From an uncultured Planctomycetaceae bacterium (GTDB taxonomy: Bacteria > Planctomycetota > Planctomycetia > Planctomycetales > Planctomycetaceae): a stretch of 64,000 nucleotides of DNA. Each line of letters starts with the position of its first letter. Position 1 is the first letter of the stretch. Below, piece after piece: positions 27,218 to 38,623 of this stretch. The notes under the pieces are model-generated. The model searched no databases and had not been told where the DNA came from. It was given only the letters and a program-made list of their open reading frames with translations. Location: NCBI GenBank assembly GCA_903858815.1, contig CAIOKE010000331.1, positions 28,757 through 92,756 of the forward strand. Direction: 5' to 3'. The position numbers and the translations under genes were made by a program.

Positions 27218-27748
27218 ATGAAGGAGTGGATCATCATTATGGCGGCAGCCAACCGTGCCGGAATTCTGGCCGCGGTGACTCGCGCGATCACAGAGCTCAG
27301 GGGTGATCTGCGTGAGGCCAGCCAGACGGTGGTGCGGGGCCATTTCACGATGATTTTTTCGGCTGAGTTTCCGGGAACACTTGAGCAATCGATCATTCGG
27401 GATCATCTGCAGGACGCGTGTCGTCCTTTTGGCATCGAGCTGGTGCTGCGTGAGCAGGATGCAGCCGCTGCGGCTCCGGCCCAGTATGCTCCGGGGACCA
27501 CGCATTTCCGTCTGCGGCTGGGTGGTCGGAACGAACCGGGCGTGCTTCGTCGGCTCAGCCAGATTATGGCTCGCCACAGTGTTGACATTACGGGGATGCA
27601 TGCAGAGCGGTCTGAGGACGGTCAATCCTTTGAGATGATCCAGAGGCTGGCGTTACCGGCGGGTGTTGATCCGCTGCTGTTGCAGCAGGAAGTGGAAGCG
27701 GCCGGACAGGACTTCGGGGTGACGGCTGATCTGCGAGCGGCGGACTAG
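27218..27748 (+). CDS. Tandem ACT-domain regulator (GcvR-like)
   Basis: A 176-residue protein consisting of two ACT domains: EWIIIMAAANRAGILAAVTR (about 3-80) and FRLRLGGRNEPGVLRRLSQI (about 95-170). ACT pairs of this type bind small amino acids; GcvR, of the same build, represses the glycine cleavage genes by binding the activator GcvA. No gcvA is nearby, so the target is unknown. ATG 27218 follows a GGGGAAGGGG stretch. Only three bases separate it from the GcvH-like gene, pointing to an operon. Confidence 0.85.
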   Translation: MKEWIIIMAAANRAGILAAVTRAITELRGDLREASQTVVRGHFTMIFSAEFPGTLEQSIIRDHLQDACRPFGIELVLREQDAAAAAPAQYAPGTTHFRLRLGGRNEPGVLRRLSQIMARHSVDITGMHAERSEDGQSFEMIQRLALPAGVDPLLLQQEVEAAGQDFGVTADLRAAD

Positions 27749-27751
27749 GCG

Positions 27752-28210
27752 ATGCAGCAGCCATTTGTATTCATGATGGGCCAGTACGAGGCTCAGATGC
27801 CGGCTGACCGGCTGTATTCCAGAAGGCATTTGTGGCTGCAGCCCTGTGGTCCGGACGTTTACCGGGTGGGTTTCACGGCCTATTCGGTGCGACTGCTGCA
27901 GGACGTGTATTTCCTTGAGTGGTCAATTGACGAGGGTGCGGTCGTTCGTGACCGTCAGGAGATTGGTGAAATCGAAAGTGCCAAAGCGGTCTCATCGATG
28001 TTTCCGCCGTCGGCCGGAACGGTGCTGCGTTTCAATCCGCAGTTGCTGCGGGATCCTGCGGGGATCAACGCGGACAATTATGGTGCGGGTTGGCTGTATG
28101 AGTTTCTGCCGGAGGGCGAGCTGTTAACAGCCGAGCAGTATCTGCAGTATCTGCAGACAGCGTGGGAAGAGGCGCAGCGGACAATCAAGGGTCAGATCAA
28201 CGAGGGCTGA
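27752..28210 (+). CDS. GcvH-like lipoyl-carrier protein
   Basis: A 152-residue protein of the glycine-cleavage H / biotinyl-lipoyl fold. The lipoyl-lysine hairpin reads EIESAKAVSSM with Lys78 as the predicted attachment point; the C-terminal GWLYEF matches the family's GWLxK motif only loosely. A full glycine cleavage system would need GcvT, GcvP and Lpd, none of which is in the window. It is followed at 25 bases by a ferredoxin-like protein and preceded by an ACT regulator. It may be a stand-alone lipoyl carrier, either of the glycine system encoded elsewhere or of a redox enzyme. Confidence 0.85.
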   Translation: MQQPFVFMMGQYEAQMPADRLYSRRHLWLQPCGPDVYRVGFTAYSVRLLQDVYFLEWSIDEGAVVRDRQEIGEIESAKAVSSMFPPSAGTVLRFNPQLLRDPAGINADNYGAGWLYEFLPEGELLTAEQYLQYLQTAWEEAQRTIKGQINEG

Positions 28211-28235
28211 TCTCAGAACGGGGTGCAGATCGGGC

Positions 28236-29309
<1,074 letters not shown>

Positions 29310-29322
29310 ACGGCTGAACGGC

Positions 29323-30249
<927 letters not shown>

Positions 30250-30299
30250 GACGGACCAAAGACAGCAGGACGAAAGAACACCAGACTGATGGACACAGC

Positions 30300-30770
30300 T
30301 CAGGGCTGCAGGATGTGCTTGCCGTCTTCAAACTGCTTATGGCAGGCGTTGCAGCTTTCCAGCATGGATTTCCACGCTGTTGAGGCGGCTGTGAAATCCT
30401 TCGCCTTGCCGGCCGCGTACAGTGCGCCACCTTTTTCCCGGGCGGCTTTGGCGTGACTGATCCAGTCAGCCGCACCACCATCCGGCGCGCGTCCGAACAG
30501 CAGATTGCAGCTTTCAGCCAGAACCAGAGAATCAGCTTTGATGGCTTTCCAGCCTTTATTGTCGGTCGGAGCCGTGGCCATGGCGGTCTTTAATCGCAGA
30601 TAGGCCGGCTGAAAGACGTATTCCATGAATTCGTGCATGCTCTTTTCCACTGGCTGCACGTCGTCCACGGGGGCTGCAGGGACGGACCACGCAGTTCGGG
30701 AATCATCAGGTGCCAGTGTGGCCAGCAGGCAGCCGGCTGCCGCCGCTGCACCGATCAACAGACTTCGCAT
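30300..30770 (-). CDS. Exported monoheme c-type cytochrome (c'-like)
   Basis: A 156-residue protein with an N-terminal signal/anchor sequence (MRSLLIGAAAAAGCLLATLA) and a C-terminal heme-binding CNACH about 15 residues from the end, preceded by long amphipathic helices (MHEFMEYVFQPAYLRL). C-terminal CxxCH after a four-helix bundle is the layout of cytochrome c'. It should act in the periplasm as an electron carrier or gas/redox sensor. Start 30770 gives the signal peptide; an upstream ATG at 30806 would add 12 residues. Neighbour hemC may simply be coregulated for heme supply. Confidence 0.75.
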   Translation of the reverse strand: MRSLLIGAAAAAGCLLATLAPDDSRTAWSVPAAPVDDVQPVEKSMHEFMEYVFQPAYLRLKTAMATAPTDNKGWKAIKADSLVLAESCNLLFGRAPDGGAADWISHAKAAREKGGALYAAGKAKDFTAASTAWKSMLESCNACHKQFEDGKHILQP

Positions 30771-30811
30771 GAGATGGTCTTTCGCTTGAAGATTGGTGTC
30801 CGCCATGGTGT

Positions 30812-32377
30812 TCAGCGGACATTGAGTTTCAGTTGAGCTTCAGTTGTCTGCATACTCAACTGATCCCGCACACGTACCCGTACGATCCATGAGCCTTCCA
30901 GCAGTGGTGCTGTCAGCTCAATACTCTGATAAAAATCCGTCCGCTGTTCATCGCATTCGTCCGGAATGGAAGGCAGCCGCACCGGTTCAAGTGCCTGCCC
31001 GTCCTCTTCCCGAATGTACTCAATCACCGCAGCAGATTCCGTCCTGTATCGTCCTTCCGACGTCAGATCGGAGCGGAAGTTTCGCAGGCCAACATACAGC
31101 AGCAGACGTTGTCCGGGTTCAAAATCTGACGTCGGGAATGCCACGACATTGCCGAATCCGTTAATGCGGCTGCACAACTGCAGGCGACTGATCTCCAGTC
31201 GAGCCAGCGGCTGCAGTCGGCGTTCGGCCGTCCGCAGCTGTCGCAGTGTTTCGCCCAGCAGGTCACTGCGAGGAATCGATTCATCAGTCATGCGATACTG
31301 ATTCATGGCCATCATCAGAGATTGCCAGAATTCCTGCTCCTCGCGAGGCAGGGCTTCCACGGTGCGTACCGACTCAGCACCGCGGCCAGCGACCATCAGC
31401 AGCAGCCGCAGATCGGTCTGACGTCGTCGCCATGCAGGCAGATTCTCCGGACGACCGGCAGAGTTTCGAGGCCAGTTTTTCAGTTCATCCTCCAGCAGCA
31501 GGATCGCTGCGGTCAGCGCTGCACTGCTGTCGGCAGGCGGTGCTGTTTCAATTCCGGCTGGCAGGTCGCCAGCAGGCTCAGGAAGTGGGGCATCTGCCTC
31601 GACAGCCGCAGGTTCGGTTGGTGCCTCTTCGCGTTCGTGAATCAATCCGAACGGATCGCTCAGTCGCAGCATCTGTCGACGCAGGCGCTCGGTGTTCTCA
31701 TCGATTCGTGGAGAGTACAGGCCTCGCAGTCGACTGAGCATGGAGTTGTCGTTGTCGGGCTCTGCGGCAGTTTCTGCATCGTCGGTTGTGGCGGGTTGCT
31801 GACTTTGAGTCCGATCGGGTTCAGGGGCGGTGCTGGTGCCGCGATCCGCCGTGCCTGCGGTATCGCGATTGGCTGTGCGCAGTCGCTCGGTCAGAGATCG
31901 CCCTGATTCGGGTATGGCACGTCGGGGGGTGATCCGTGGTGTGGTCTGCGGGGCAGTTTCGGTTTCCGGGGTCTCAAGGAACGGATCTGATTCGCTGGCA
32001 GCGCGGGGCCGGCGAGTTGTTGTTGGATTCGGGAGCGGTGCGGCGAGGTTTTCATCATCGAGCTGTTCTGTACTGCGAGCCGACCGTGCAGCGTCTGCCA
32101 CCGGTTTGGCGGGTACCGATCTGGTGGTGCGAGATCTGAGCAGACTGTGGCCCGGCAGAGTTTTCTTTGCTGGCTTCGCGGTTGTTGTCGACGGAACCGC
32201 GTCCAGTGTCGCCCGACCGCTGCTGCCTGTCGGTGCCGTTTTGTCGGCAGGTTTCCCGGTTGGCTCATCAGCTGCGGCCCGCTCCGGGCAGACCGTCCCT
32301 GTGACCGTCAGCAGGCTGCAGAGCAGAGCTGGCAGTGCACAGTGCAGGGAGCGTGAAAGTGACGGGCTGAAGGGCAT
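30812..32377 (-). CDS. Exported protein of unknown function, 521 residues
   Basis: I do not recognise a family with confidence. There is a signal peptide (LHCALPALLCSLLTVTG), then a very long Ala/Thr/Pro/Arg-rich and probably disordered region to about residue 290. The last ~200 residues are folded-looking: helices (LRQLRTAERRLQPLARLEISRLQL) followed by beta strands (RLLLYVGLRNFRSD, SWIVRVRVRDQLSMQT) resembling a C-terminal beta-sandwich. The gene ends 41 bases before the cytochrome gene, suggesting one transcript. Confidence 0.75.
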   Translation of the reverse strand: MPFSPSLSRSLHCALPALLCSLLTVTGTVCPERAAADEPTGKPADKTAPTGSSGRATLDAVPSTTTAKPAKKTLPGHSLLRSRTTRSVPAKPVADAARSARSTEQLDDENLAAPLPNPTTTRRPRAASESDPFLETPETETAPQTTPRITPRRAIPESGRSLTERLRTANRDTAGTADRGTSTAPEPDRTQSQQPATTDDAETAAEPDNDNSMLSRLRGLYSPRIDENTERLRRQMLRLSDPFGLIHEREEAPTEPAAVEADAPLPEPAGDLPAGIETAPPADSSAALTAAILLLEDELKNWPRNSAGRPENLPAWRRRQTDLRLLLMVAGRGAESVRTVEALPREEQEFWQSLMMAMNQYRMTDESIPRSDLLGETLRQLRTAERRLQPLARLEISRLQLCSRINGFGNVVAFPTSDFEPGQRLLLYVGLRNFRSDLTSEGRYRTESAAVIEYIREEDGQALEPVRLPSIPDECDEQRTDFYQSIELTAPLLEGSWIVRVRVRDQLSMQTTEAQLKLNVR

Positions 32378-32752
32378 GCAGCGAATTCGGAGGCCAGGGA
32401 CAGCAGCGTACCGGGATTCGGACGTTGCTGCAGAGTGGGACTGCGGGACACTGATCGGCGGAATCTATGGCTCGAGGGAAGGGGATCACAAGGGGGATTC
32501 GCGCGGGTGTGCTTTTCGCGGCGACCTCAGGATCCGACAGCGGTAAACTGCGGCAAAAACCGCCGATCGGACTTGAAGCAGCTGGAGGATGGCGTGGTTT
32601 TGGGGATTGGGGTAAACATTGCGGGCACTCGATTTCCCAGGGTTTCGGGGCTGTGCATCGAGGCCCCGGGAACGTAAGATGACGGTTTCCTGTCATTCGG
32701 TGGTAAGGGTGACAGGCACTGACTCTGATCAGGCAACCAGCGGAGCTTTGTT
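32378..32752. other. Divergent intergenic region, 375 bases
   Basis: This lies between the exported unknown (-) and the giant propeller gene (+). I see no convincing gene; a short open frame from 32467 has no ribosome site and no recognisable product. A 7-bp hairpin CCTGTCA/TGACAGG with a 14-base loop sits at 32689-32716, about 37 bases before the propeller start, and could be part of its leader. Confidence 0.55.
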
Positions 32753-35700
32753 GTGCGGGAACACGGTAAGGTTCGAACGTGGACACTGCTGCTGTGGAGT
32801 GTTGCCTGCGTACCGATGTTTGCTGCTCAGCCCCCGGACGAACTGCCCGAGACAGAAGAGGCTCCGGCGTGGCAGCAGCGTCTGCTGACGGAACGTCGCG
32901 TGCCGGGTGAGTTGGCGGAGCTCAGTGCCGCCATTGACCGCATGGATACCCAGGGGTTTGAACAGCAGCTGGAACTGCTGCGTGGTCTTGACGGGTCACT
33001 GATGGTCTCTGTGCTGAACGAAGGTTATCAGCCACTCTCAGCAGCGCTGTTCAGTCGGTTGCAGAATCTGGATGCCGCACTGCGGCGGATCGTCAATACT
33101 GCGGACGCAGTGGCAGCCAGTGAGCTGCAGCGGGTACTGCAGAGTGGCAGTACAACGGAGCTGCCGACTTTGCTGCATCGGTATTCCGGGACTACGACAT
33201 CGCAGCGCATTCATCTGTTGCTGGCGGTACTGCATGCGGATCGTGGTCAGCAGCTGGCAGCTCAGCACTGGTTGCGGCCGCTGCAATCTCCGGCGACTGC
33301 TCCGGAAATCCGCAAGCTGGCCGATCAGCTTCTGCAGAGACTATCTGAGTCACCGTCTGCTGCTGCTGCTGCCCCGCAGACTCAGCCTGTGCCAGCGGCT
33401 GCAGCCCCTGCGGTTGAAGCGGCTGTTGTGCCCCGGTTTTTGCGCTGGCTTGAACTGCTGCCCGTGTCTGTCAGTGTGCGTCGCGTTCATCAGGACACTC
33501 TGCAGCGATTCACGGATGCTCGCAGTGGGGGTGAACGTGGTATTCCATGGATGGCTGCAGATCCGACGCTGGATGCGGAACGAGTTTTTGTGAGGCAGCA
33601 GGATCGAGTGACTGCGTGGGATCGTAATACCGGCGAGTATCTCTGGAGTCGCAGTCTGAATCCACGGAAAGCCGGGGCAGCGGATGGTGCCACGCAGCGT
33701 TCGATTCAGCGTCCCGGAAGTGGGGGCATGGTTGAGCGGCACGAGTTTCTGGGGCGTGTGACCAGCGACCGCGATCGTCTGTATGTCGTCTACGGCGTGA
33801 ATGATGCTGCCAGTCTGCGCAGTGCTGAAGAATCCCTGCAGCTGCGGATGCTGATGAATCGTGGCAATACCACCAGTTCCACGGAACTCTGGGAACTGAT
33901 TGGAGTGGAGAAGAGTACGGGGCGTCGCTTGTGGACGGCGGGTGGCGAGCGAGTGGAGGATCGATTTCGCAACGAGTTATCGCAGGCGTGGTTTTTCGGA
34001 CCACCGATCGTTGCTGAGGGGCGCCTGTATCAGGTGTTTGAGCGTGATGGTCTGATCAGCGTGGGTTGTCTGGAAGCATCCAGTGGCCAGTTGCTGTGGT
34101 CGACCCCACTTCTGACTCCGGAATTCAGCATTCAGCAGGATGCCCGGCGGCAGCTTCTATCGGCTCGCGGACTGGTGCACAAGGGTGTATTGATTGCGTC
34201 CACGACCGCTGGCTGGGTGTTTGCGATTGATCTGCTGACGCACAGTATTCTGTGGGCACAGCAGTTACCTGTCGTGCAGGAGGGGCAGATGCGAATTCCC
34301 GGGCAGGGGCGGCGTTTTGCCGGGATGTCGGCTCAGCCTCTGGTTGGGCCCCGCGTGCTGCGCTCACAGGATCCGCTCTTATCCGGACAGTCTCTGTTCT
34401 GGGTGCTGGCCGAAGCACCGGCACCAGTTCAGCTGGACGCGCTCAGTGGCCGTATTGAAACACTGTCGTCGATGGACGGCACGGTGTGTCTGCATCATGG
34501 TGATGGTTTGATTGTGATGGCCTCTGCTTTGAAAACGTCGGCCTATCGCTGGCCTCAGCTGCAGTTGTTGTGGCAGCAGAACCGTGCGGCTGACGCTCCG
34601 CTGCCGGTGGGGCCTGGGGCCCTTGTCTCGGGGCAGTTGCTGGTACCGCTGTCAGACGGCAGTATATCTGTGCTGAATCTGCAGGATGGCCGTGAGACGG
34701 AGCGTTTGCAGGGGTTGCGTGCCGGGCGTACGGCCGGTGGGTTATATGGTGATTCGGCTGGTATCGTCAGTTTTGGTCTGGATCATGTTTCCCGACTGGG
34801 AACGGAGCGTGGTGAATTCGGCGGACCTGAGGACTGGTTCCAGCGTGCGAAGTTCCTGCTGGAAACGGGTCAACCGGCGGCGGCACTTCAGGTGCTGCAG
34901 ACTGCAGCCGTGGGTGCGGTTCCTGACGAGCGCGTGCAGCGGCTGCGTTTTCGTGCGTCGCTGGCGATTTATGCCGCCAATCCTCAGCAGCAGCAGCCAC
35001 TGCTGGAACAGCTTCACGGTCTGGCGGCACCGGGGTCTGAGCAGGCGATTGCTCACTATCTGTCACTGCAGTCGATCACTGTGGGGCAGGTGGATGCCGT
35101 GGATCGACTGACAGCGGCGCTGCAGCTGAGTGAGAGTCTGCTGCAGCAGGAGTTGCCAGTGCTGCAGACCTTGCTGACCACGGCACAAAGCAGTGAAGAC
35201 AATCTGCTCAACGGGCGCACGGCCGGGGGGCTGTCCAGCTGGCGGGCACCTTTGCGAGCGTGGATCTGTCAGAAGCTGAATGAACTTTTGAATTCCGGTT
35301 CACCAGAGCAGCAGCAGCAGATTCAGCAGCGGCTGGCCGGGTATCCGGAATCGGTGCTGTTGCGGCTGACGGGTGTTGCGGTGGCCGACGAATCTCTGCG
35401 ACGTGTTGAGCAGCGGATGGCGAACGGTGGCCTTGATGAGATCAATCTGCAGCTGTTGATGCATGCTCTGACGTGTGTCCCGGACGCGGTGTCTGCTGGT
35501 GGCAGTGGCGGAAATGAGACTGAACCGCTGCAGCCGCGACGGCAGCGGGTGCTGGAGTTGATTGAGCGACTGCAGGAACCCGCGCGTGGGCTGCCCGCCG
35601 GGGGGCGTCAGCGTCTGACTCTGCAGTTGCTGGCCTGGATCCGCCAGCAGGCAGGTGGCTCAGCGTTGTCAGAGCTGACGACGGCGGTGGTTCAGGAACG

Positions 35701-37204
35701 TGAGCAGCACTGGCGTGAGGTTGCTGAGGGCAACTGGAAACTGCTTCCGGTAAGCACGACTGGTGCGATGGCGCTGCGGACCAGCTCCAACTCCACACTG
35801 CGGCGTCATGGTGTGGACGATCCAGTGCTGCAGGGGATTGAGTGGAGCCTGCGGCGTGAATCCGACGAGATTCTGGCAGAGAGTGCACATATTCCGGGAG
35901 GTGCAGCGTGGCGTATTCGGCCGCGATCTTCCGAGCTGCGGCAGGCACTGACTTTGACAGAAGAATCCATCAGTCGGACGGGCACAGTGCTGATCCACCG
36001 CAGTCGGGAAGCAATTTCGGCGTTTTCGATTGTCGATCAGCGTTTGTTGTGGTCTCGAAATATGACGGGTGATGCGGAAATGCTGCTGGTCATGGACCGC
36101 ACTTTTGACAAGTTCAGTTTTGATCAGAACTGGCAGCTGCTTTATGAGCGCAGTCGGCAGATCTGCGGCCAGCATTCCCGCTGGATCTGTGTGCTGGGGG
36201 AGTCGCGTCTGGAGATGCTGGATCTGCTGACGGGGGAAGTGTTGTGGAGTCTGTCGAATGTGGGTTTGTCGCGGCAGATCTATGCGGCTGATCAGGCTGT
36301 CCTGTTGAAGGATCCTGGTAATGGTCGTGAGGTGCTGCTGGAACCCCTGACGGGTCAGGTGAAGCGTCGTGCCAGTGGTCAGTCGGCAGCGGCTGATGGT
36401 CAGTTGCGGCTGCCGTTCCGTGTTCGAGCGGCCGCATTGACCGGGAAGATTATTCGGGCGGCTGGCAATCAGTTGGTGGTGTGGGATCCTGAATCCAGTC
36501 TGGATGAACGCAGTTCGCTGCAGTGGCTGGATGCCGTGACGCTGGACGTGCAGCGGACGGTCGATCTGACCGGCATGATTCGAGCACAGTTTCTGGGGCG
36601 TGAGCTGCTGGCGGTGCTGCGTCAGTCTCAGCATGTGCAGCTGATCAATCTGGAGACAGGAGCCGAGCAGCTTTTGAGTTACGAAGGTGCGGATGACCGG
36701 GATCTGAATCTGCAGCGAGTTGAGATGGCTGTGGATGCCGGCAATCTGTATGTGTTTGAAGTTCCGGCGCGGCAGAACGGTCTGCTGCAGCCGCAGATGA
36801 TGCTGAGTCTGCGAGGAGATCCGGTGAAGGGCGATCTGCTGGCGATCAATCGCAGCACCGGTCGTCTGGCATGGAAGTTTCGTGTACCGGACGAGACGCT
36901 GATCAGTTTTGATGGCTCAGAGAATTCGGCGTTGCTGCTGGTTTCGATGAAGTCTCTGCAGCTGGGGGCGAATGCCAACAATAATGTTGCCGGAATGATG
37001 GTTTTTCAGGGTGGTACTCAGTTGCTGATCACCGGGCTTGCGCGCAGCAACGGAAGACAACTGCTGTCCTATACTGTGGTGTCTCAGTTTCCGACTCCGG
37101 GACTGCGATTCAGCCGTCCGACGGTTGATCGATTTGAGCTGGAAGCCTTTGGGAACCGAGCGCGTCTGTTACGTCAGCCGGGCAACGTCTCGCAGACTCC
37201 CTGA
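32753..37204 (+). CDS. Giant exported PQQ-type beta-propeller protein, 1483 residues
   Basis: Starts at GTG 32753 with GGAG 7 bases upstream and a signal peptide (WTLLLWSVACVPMFAAQ). A helical N-terminal part (about 30-210) is followed by propeller blades recognised by repeated strands such as RVTAWDRNTGEYLWSRSL, STGRRLWTAGGE and SGQLLWSTPL, a central helical TPR-like part (about 690-980), then more blades to the end (for example STGRLAWKFRVPD). Such multi-propeller proteins are common in planctomycetes and are thought to be extracytoplasmic interaction scaffolds; no enzymatic motif is visible. Confidence 0.85.
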   Translation: MREHGKVRTWTLLLWSVACVPMFAAQPPDELPETEEAPAWQQRLLTERRVPGELAELSAAIDRMDTQGFEQQLELLRGLDGSLMVSVLNEGYQPLSAALFSRLQNLDAALRRIVNTADAVAASELQRVLQSGSTTELPTLLHRYSGTTTSQRIHLLLAVLHADRGQQLAAQHWLRPLQSPATAPEIRKLADQLLQRLSESPSAAAAAPQTQPVPAAAAPAVEAAVVPRFLRWLELLPVSVSVRRVHQDTLQRFTDARSGGERGIPWMAADPTLDAERVFVRQQDRVTAWDRNTGEYLWSRSLNPRKAGAADGATQRSIQRPGSGGMVERHEFLGRVTSDRDRLYVVYGVNDAASLRSAEESLQLRMLMNRGNTTSSTELWELIGVEKSTGRRLWTAGGERVEDRFRNELSQAWFFGPPIVAEGRLYQVFERDGLISVGCLEASSGQLLWSTPLLTPEFSIQQDARRQLLSARGLVHKGVLIASTTAGWVFAIDLLTHSILWAQQLPVVQEGQMRIPGQGRRFAGMSAQPLVGPRVLRSQDPLLSGQSLFWVLAEAPAPVQLDALSGRIETLSSMDGTVCLHHGDGLIVMASALKTSAYRWPQLQLLWQQNRAADAPLPVGPGALVSGQLLVPLSDGSISVLNLQDGRETERLQGLRAGRTAGGLYGDSAGIVSFGLDHVSRLGTERGEFGGPEDWFQRAKFLLETGQPAAALQVLQTAAVGAVPDERVQRLRFRASLAIYAANPQQQQPLLEQLHGLAAPGSEQAIAHYLSLQSITVGQVDAVDRLTAALQLSESLLQQELPVLQTLLTTAQSSEDNLLNGRTAGGLSSWRAPLRAWICQKLNELLNSGSPEQQQQIQQRLAGYPESVLLRLTGVAVADESLRRVEQRMANGGLDEINLQLLMHALTCVPDAVSAGGSGGNETEPLQPRRQRVLELIERLQEPARGLPAGGRQRLTLQLLAWIRQQAGGSALSELTTAVVQEREQHWREVAEGNWKLLPVSTTGAMALRTSSNSTLRRHGVDDPVLQGIEWSLRRESDEILAESAHIPGGAAWRIRPRSSELRQALTLTEESISRTGTVLIHRSREAISAFSIVDQRLLWSRNMTGDAEMLLVMDRTFDKFSFDQNWQLLYERSRQICGQHSRWICVLGESRLEMLDLLTGEVLWSLSNVGLSRQIYAADQAVLLKDPGNGREVLLEPLTGQVKRRASGQSAAADGQLRLPFRVRAAALTGKIIRAAGNQLVVWDPESSLDERSSLQWLDAVTLDVQRTVDLTGMIRAQFLGRELLAVLRQSQHVQLINLETGAEQLLSYEGADDRDLNLQRVEMAVDAGNLYVFEVPARQNGLLQPQMMLSLRGDPVKGDLLAINRSTGRLAWKFRVPDETLISFDGSENSALLLVSMKSLQLGANANNNVAGMMVFQGGTQLLITGLARSNGRQLLSYTVVSQFPTPGLRFSRPTVDRFELEAFGNRARLLRQPGNVSQTP

Positions 37205-37261
37205 GCTGAGATCATCTGTTACACACGAAGCCAAAGAACATACCTCAGAAAAGCAAAGATC

Positions 37262-38623
37262 ATGGGCCACGGGAAATCCACCGACATCAGCGTTCGGGAA
37301 GTCAGCATCAGTTTTGAGCCGGTTCCATATCGAGCGCCGTTGAAGTTCGGCGGTCGGGTGGTCAGCAGTGGCTGGCTGGTGAATGCTGAGGTGACGGTGG
37401 AAAGTCGTGATGGTCGACAGGCCAGCGGATCTGGCAGCATGCCGGTTGGCAACGTCTGGGCATGGCCATCAGCGGTGCTTGAGCCGGATCAGACAGAGCG
37501 AGCGATGAAGGAGTTTTCATGCGGGGTGGGGCAGCTGTTTCAGGACTCCGTGATCTGTGGGCATCCTCTGGAAATTGATGCCGCGGCGGCGACTGAATAT
37601 CCGCAGCTGGCCAGCCGTACGGTGACAGCGCTCGGCCTGCCGGAAGCTCCGCCGATCCTGGCGCAGCTGGTGTCTGCCAGTCCGGTGGATGCCGCCGTGC
37701 ATGATGCTTACGGCCGTCTGCATCAGCTGAATGCCTTTGATACGCTTTCGCGGGATTTCTGCAATCAGGATCTGTCTGCGTATCTTGATGATCGGTTTCG
37801 TGGTGAGTATGCGGACCGTTATACACTTCGAGCGCCGGTTTCTGCTCTGCCGCTGTATCATCTGGTCGGCGCACTGGATCCGCTGACTTCGGCGGACGGT
37901 GGCAATCGCCCGTCAGACAGTCTTCCGTGGACTCTGGGTGAATGGATTCTGGCTGATGAGCTGACGCATCTGAAGATTAAGCTGAACGGTGATCAGCTGG
38001 ACTGGGATGTGGAGCGTGTGCTGGCGATTGAGCGCGTTGCCCTGGAGGCGCAGCAGCAGCGCGGCTGTACTACGTGGTTCTATTCGTGTGACTTCAATGA
38101 AAAGTGTCGTTCGGCAGATTACGTCGTGGAGTTTCTGCGTCGGATTGAGGCATCCAGTGCCGCGGCCTTTCGCAGGATTCAGTACATCGAGCAGCCGACC
38201 AGTCGTCATCTGCAGGCTGCTGATGCTCCACAGATGCACGCTGCTGCGGCGATCAAGCCGGTCGTGATCGATGAAGCACTGATTTCGTATGAATCTCTGT
38301 TAATGGCGCGTGACCAGGGGTATTCGGGGATTGCTTTGAAGGCCTGCAAGGGGCAGTCTGAATCCGTATTGATGGCGGCAGCCGCTCAGAAGTTCGGCAT
38401 GTTTCTGTGTGTCCAGGATTTGACGTGTCCGGGGGCATCGTTTCTGCATTCGGCCAGTCTGGCGGCTCATATTCCGGGCGTGGCGGCGGTGGAGGGCAAT
38501 TCGCGGCAGTACTGTCCGGCGGCGAATACGGACTGGGCTGAACGGTTGCCTGCTGCATTTCGGCTGCGCAACGGGAAAATCGATACCAGCGGCCTGAATC
38601 GTCCGGGATTGGGATTTCATTGA
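37262..38623 (+). CDS. Enolase-superfamily enzyme (mandelate racemase/muconate lactonizing-like)
   Basis: A 453-residue protein. The N-terminal capping domain covers about residues 1-150. The barrel holds the superfamily signals: KIKLNG (the KxK site), then SCDFNE, IEQPTS and VIDEAL for the three metal-binding acids, and a late barrel-end CVQDLTCPG. Members abstract an alpha-proton next to a carboxylate. The C-terminal EGNSRQYCP differs from characterised families, so the reaction is not assigned. Start ATG 37262 lies 57 bases after the giant propeller gene. Confidence 0.78.
   Translation: MGHGKSTDISVREVSISFEPVPYRAPLKFGGRVVSSGWLVNAEVTVESRDGRQASGSGSMPVGNVWAWPSAVLEPDQTERAMKEFSCGVGQLFQDSVICGHPLEIDAAAATEYPQLASRTVTALGLPEAPPILAQLVSASPVDAAVHDAYGRLHQLNAFDTLSRDFCNQDLSAYLDDRFRGEYADRYTLRAPVSALPLYHLVGALDPLTSADGGNRPSDSLPWTLGEWILADELTHLKIKLNGDQLDWDVERVLAIERVALEAQQQRGCTTWFYSCDFNEKCRSADYVVEFLRRIEASSAAAFRRIQYIEQPTSRHLQAADAPQMHAAAAIKPVVIDEALISYESLLMARDQGYSGIALKACKGQSESVLMAAAAQKFGMFLCVQDLTCPGASFLHSASLAAHIPGVAAVEGNSRQYCPAANTDWAERLPAAFRLRNGKIDTSGLNRPGLGFH

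Noticed and set aside
27752..28210. A full glycine cleavage operon
   Set aside because: Only an H-like protein is present; gcvT, gcvP and lpd are absent from the window.
32467..32682. A 71-residue gene in the gap before the giant propeller
   Set aside because: No ribosome site, composition typical of noncoding GC-rich DNA, and no recognisable product.
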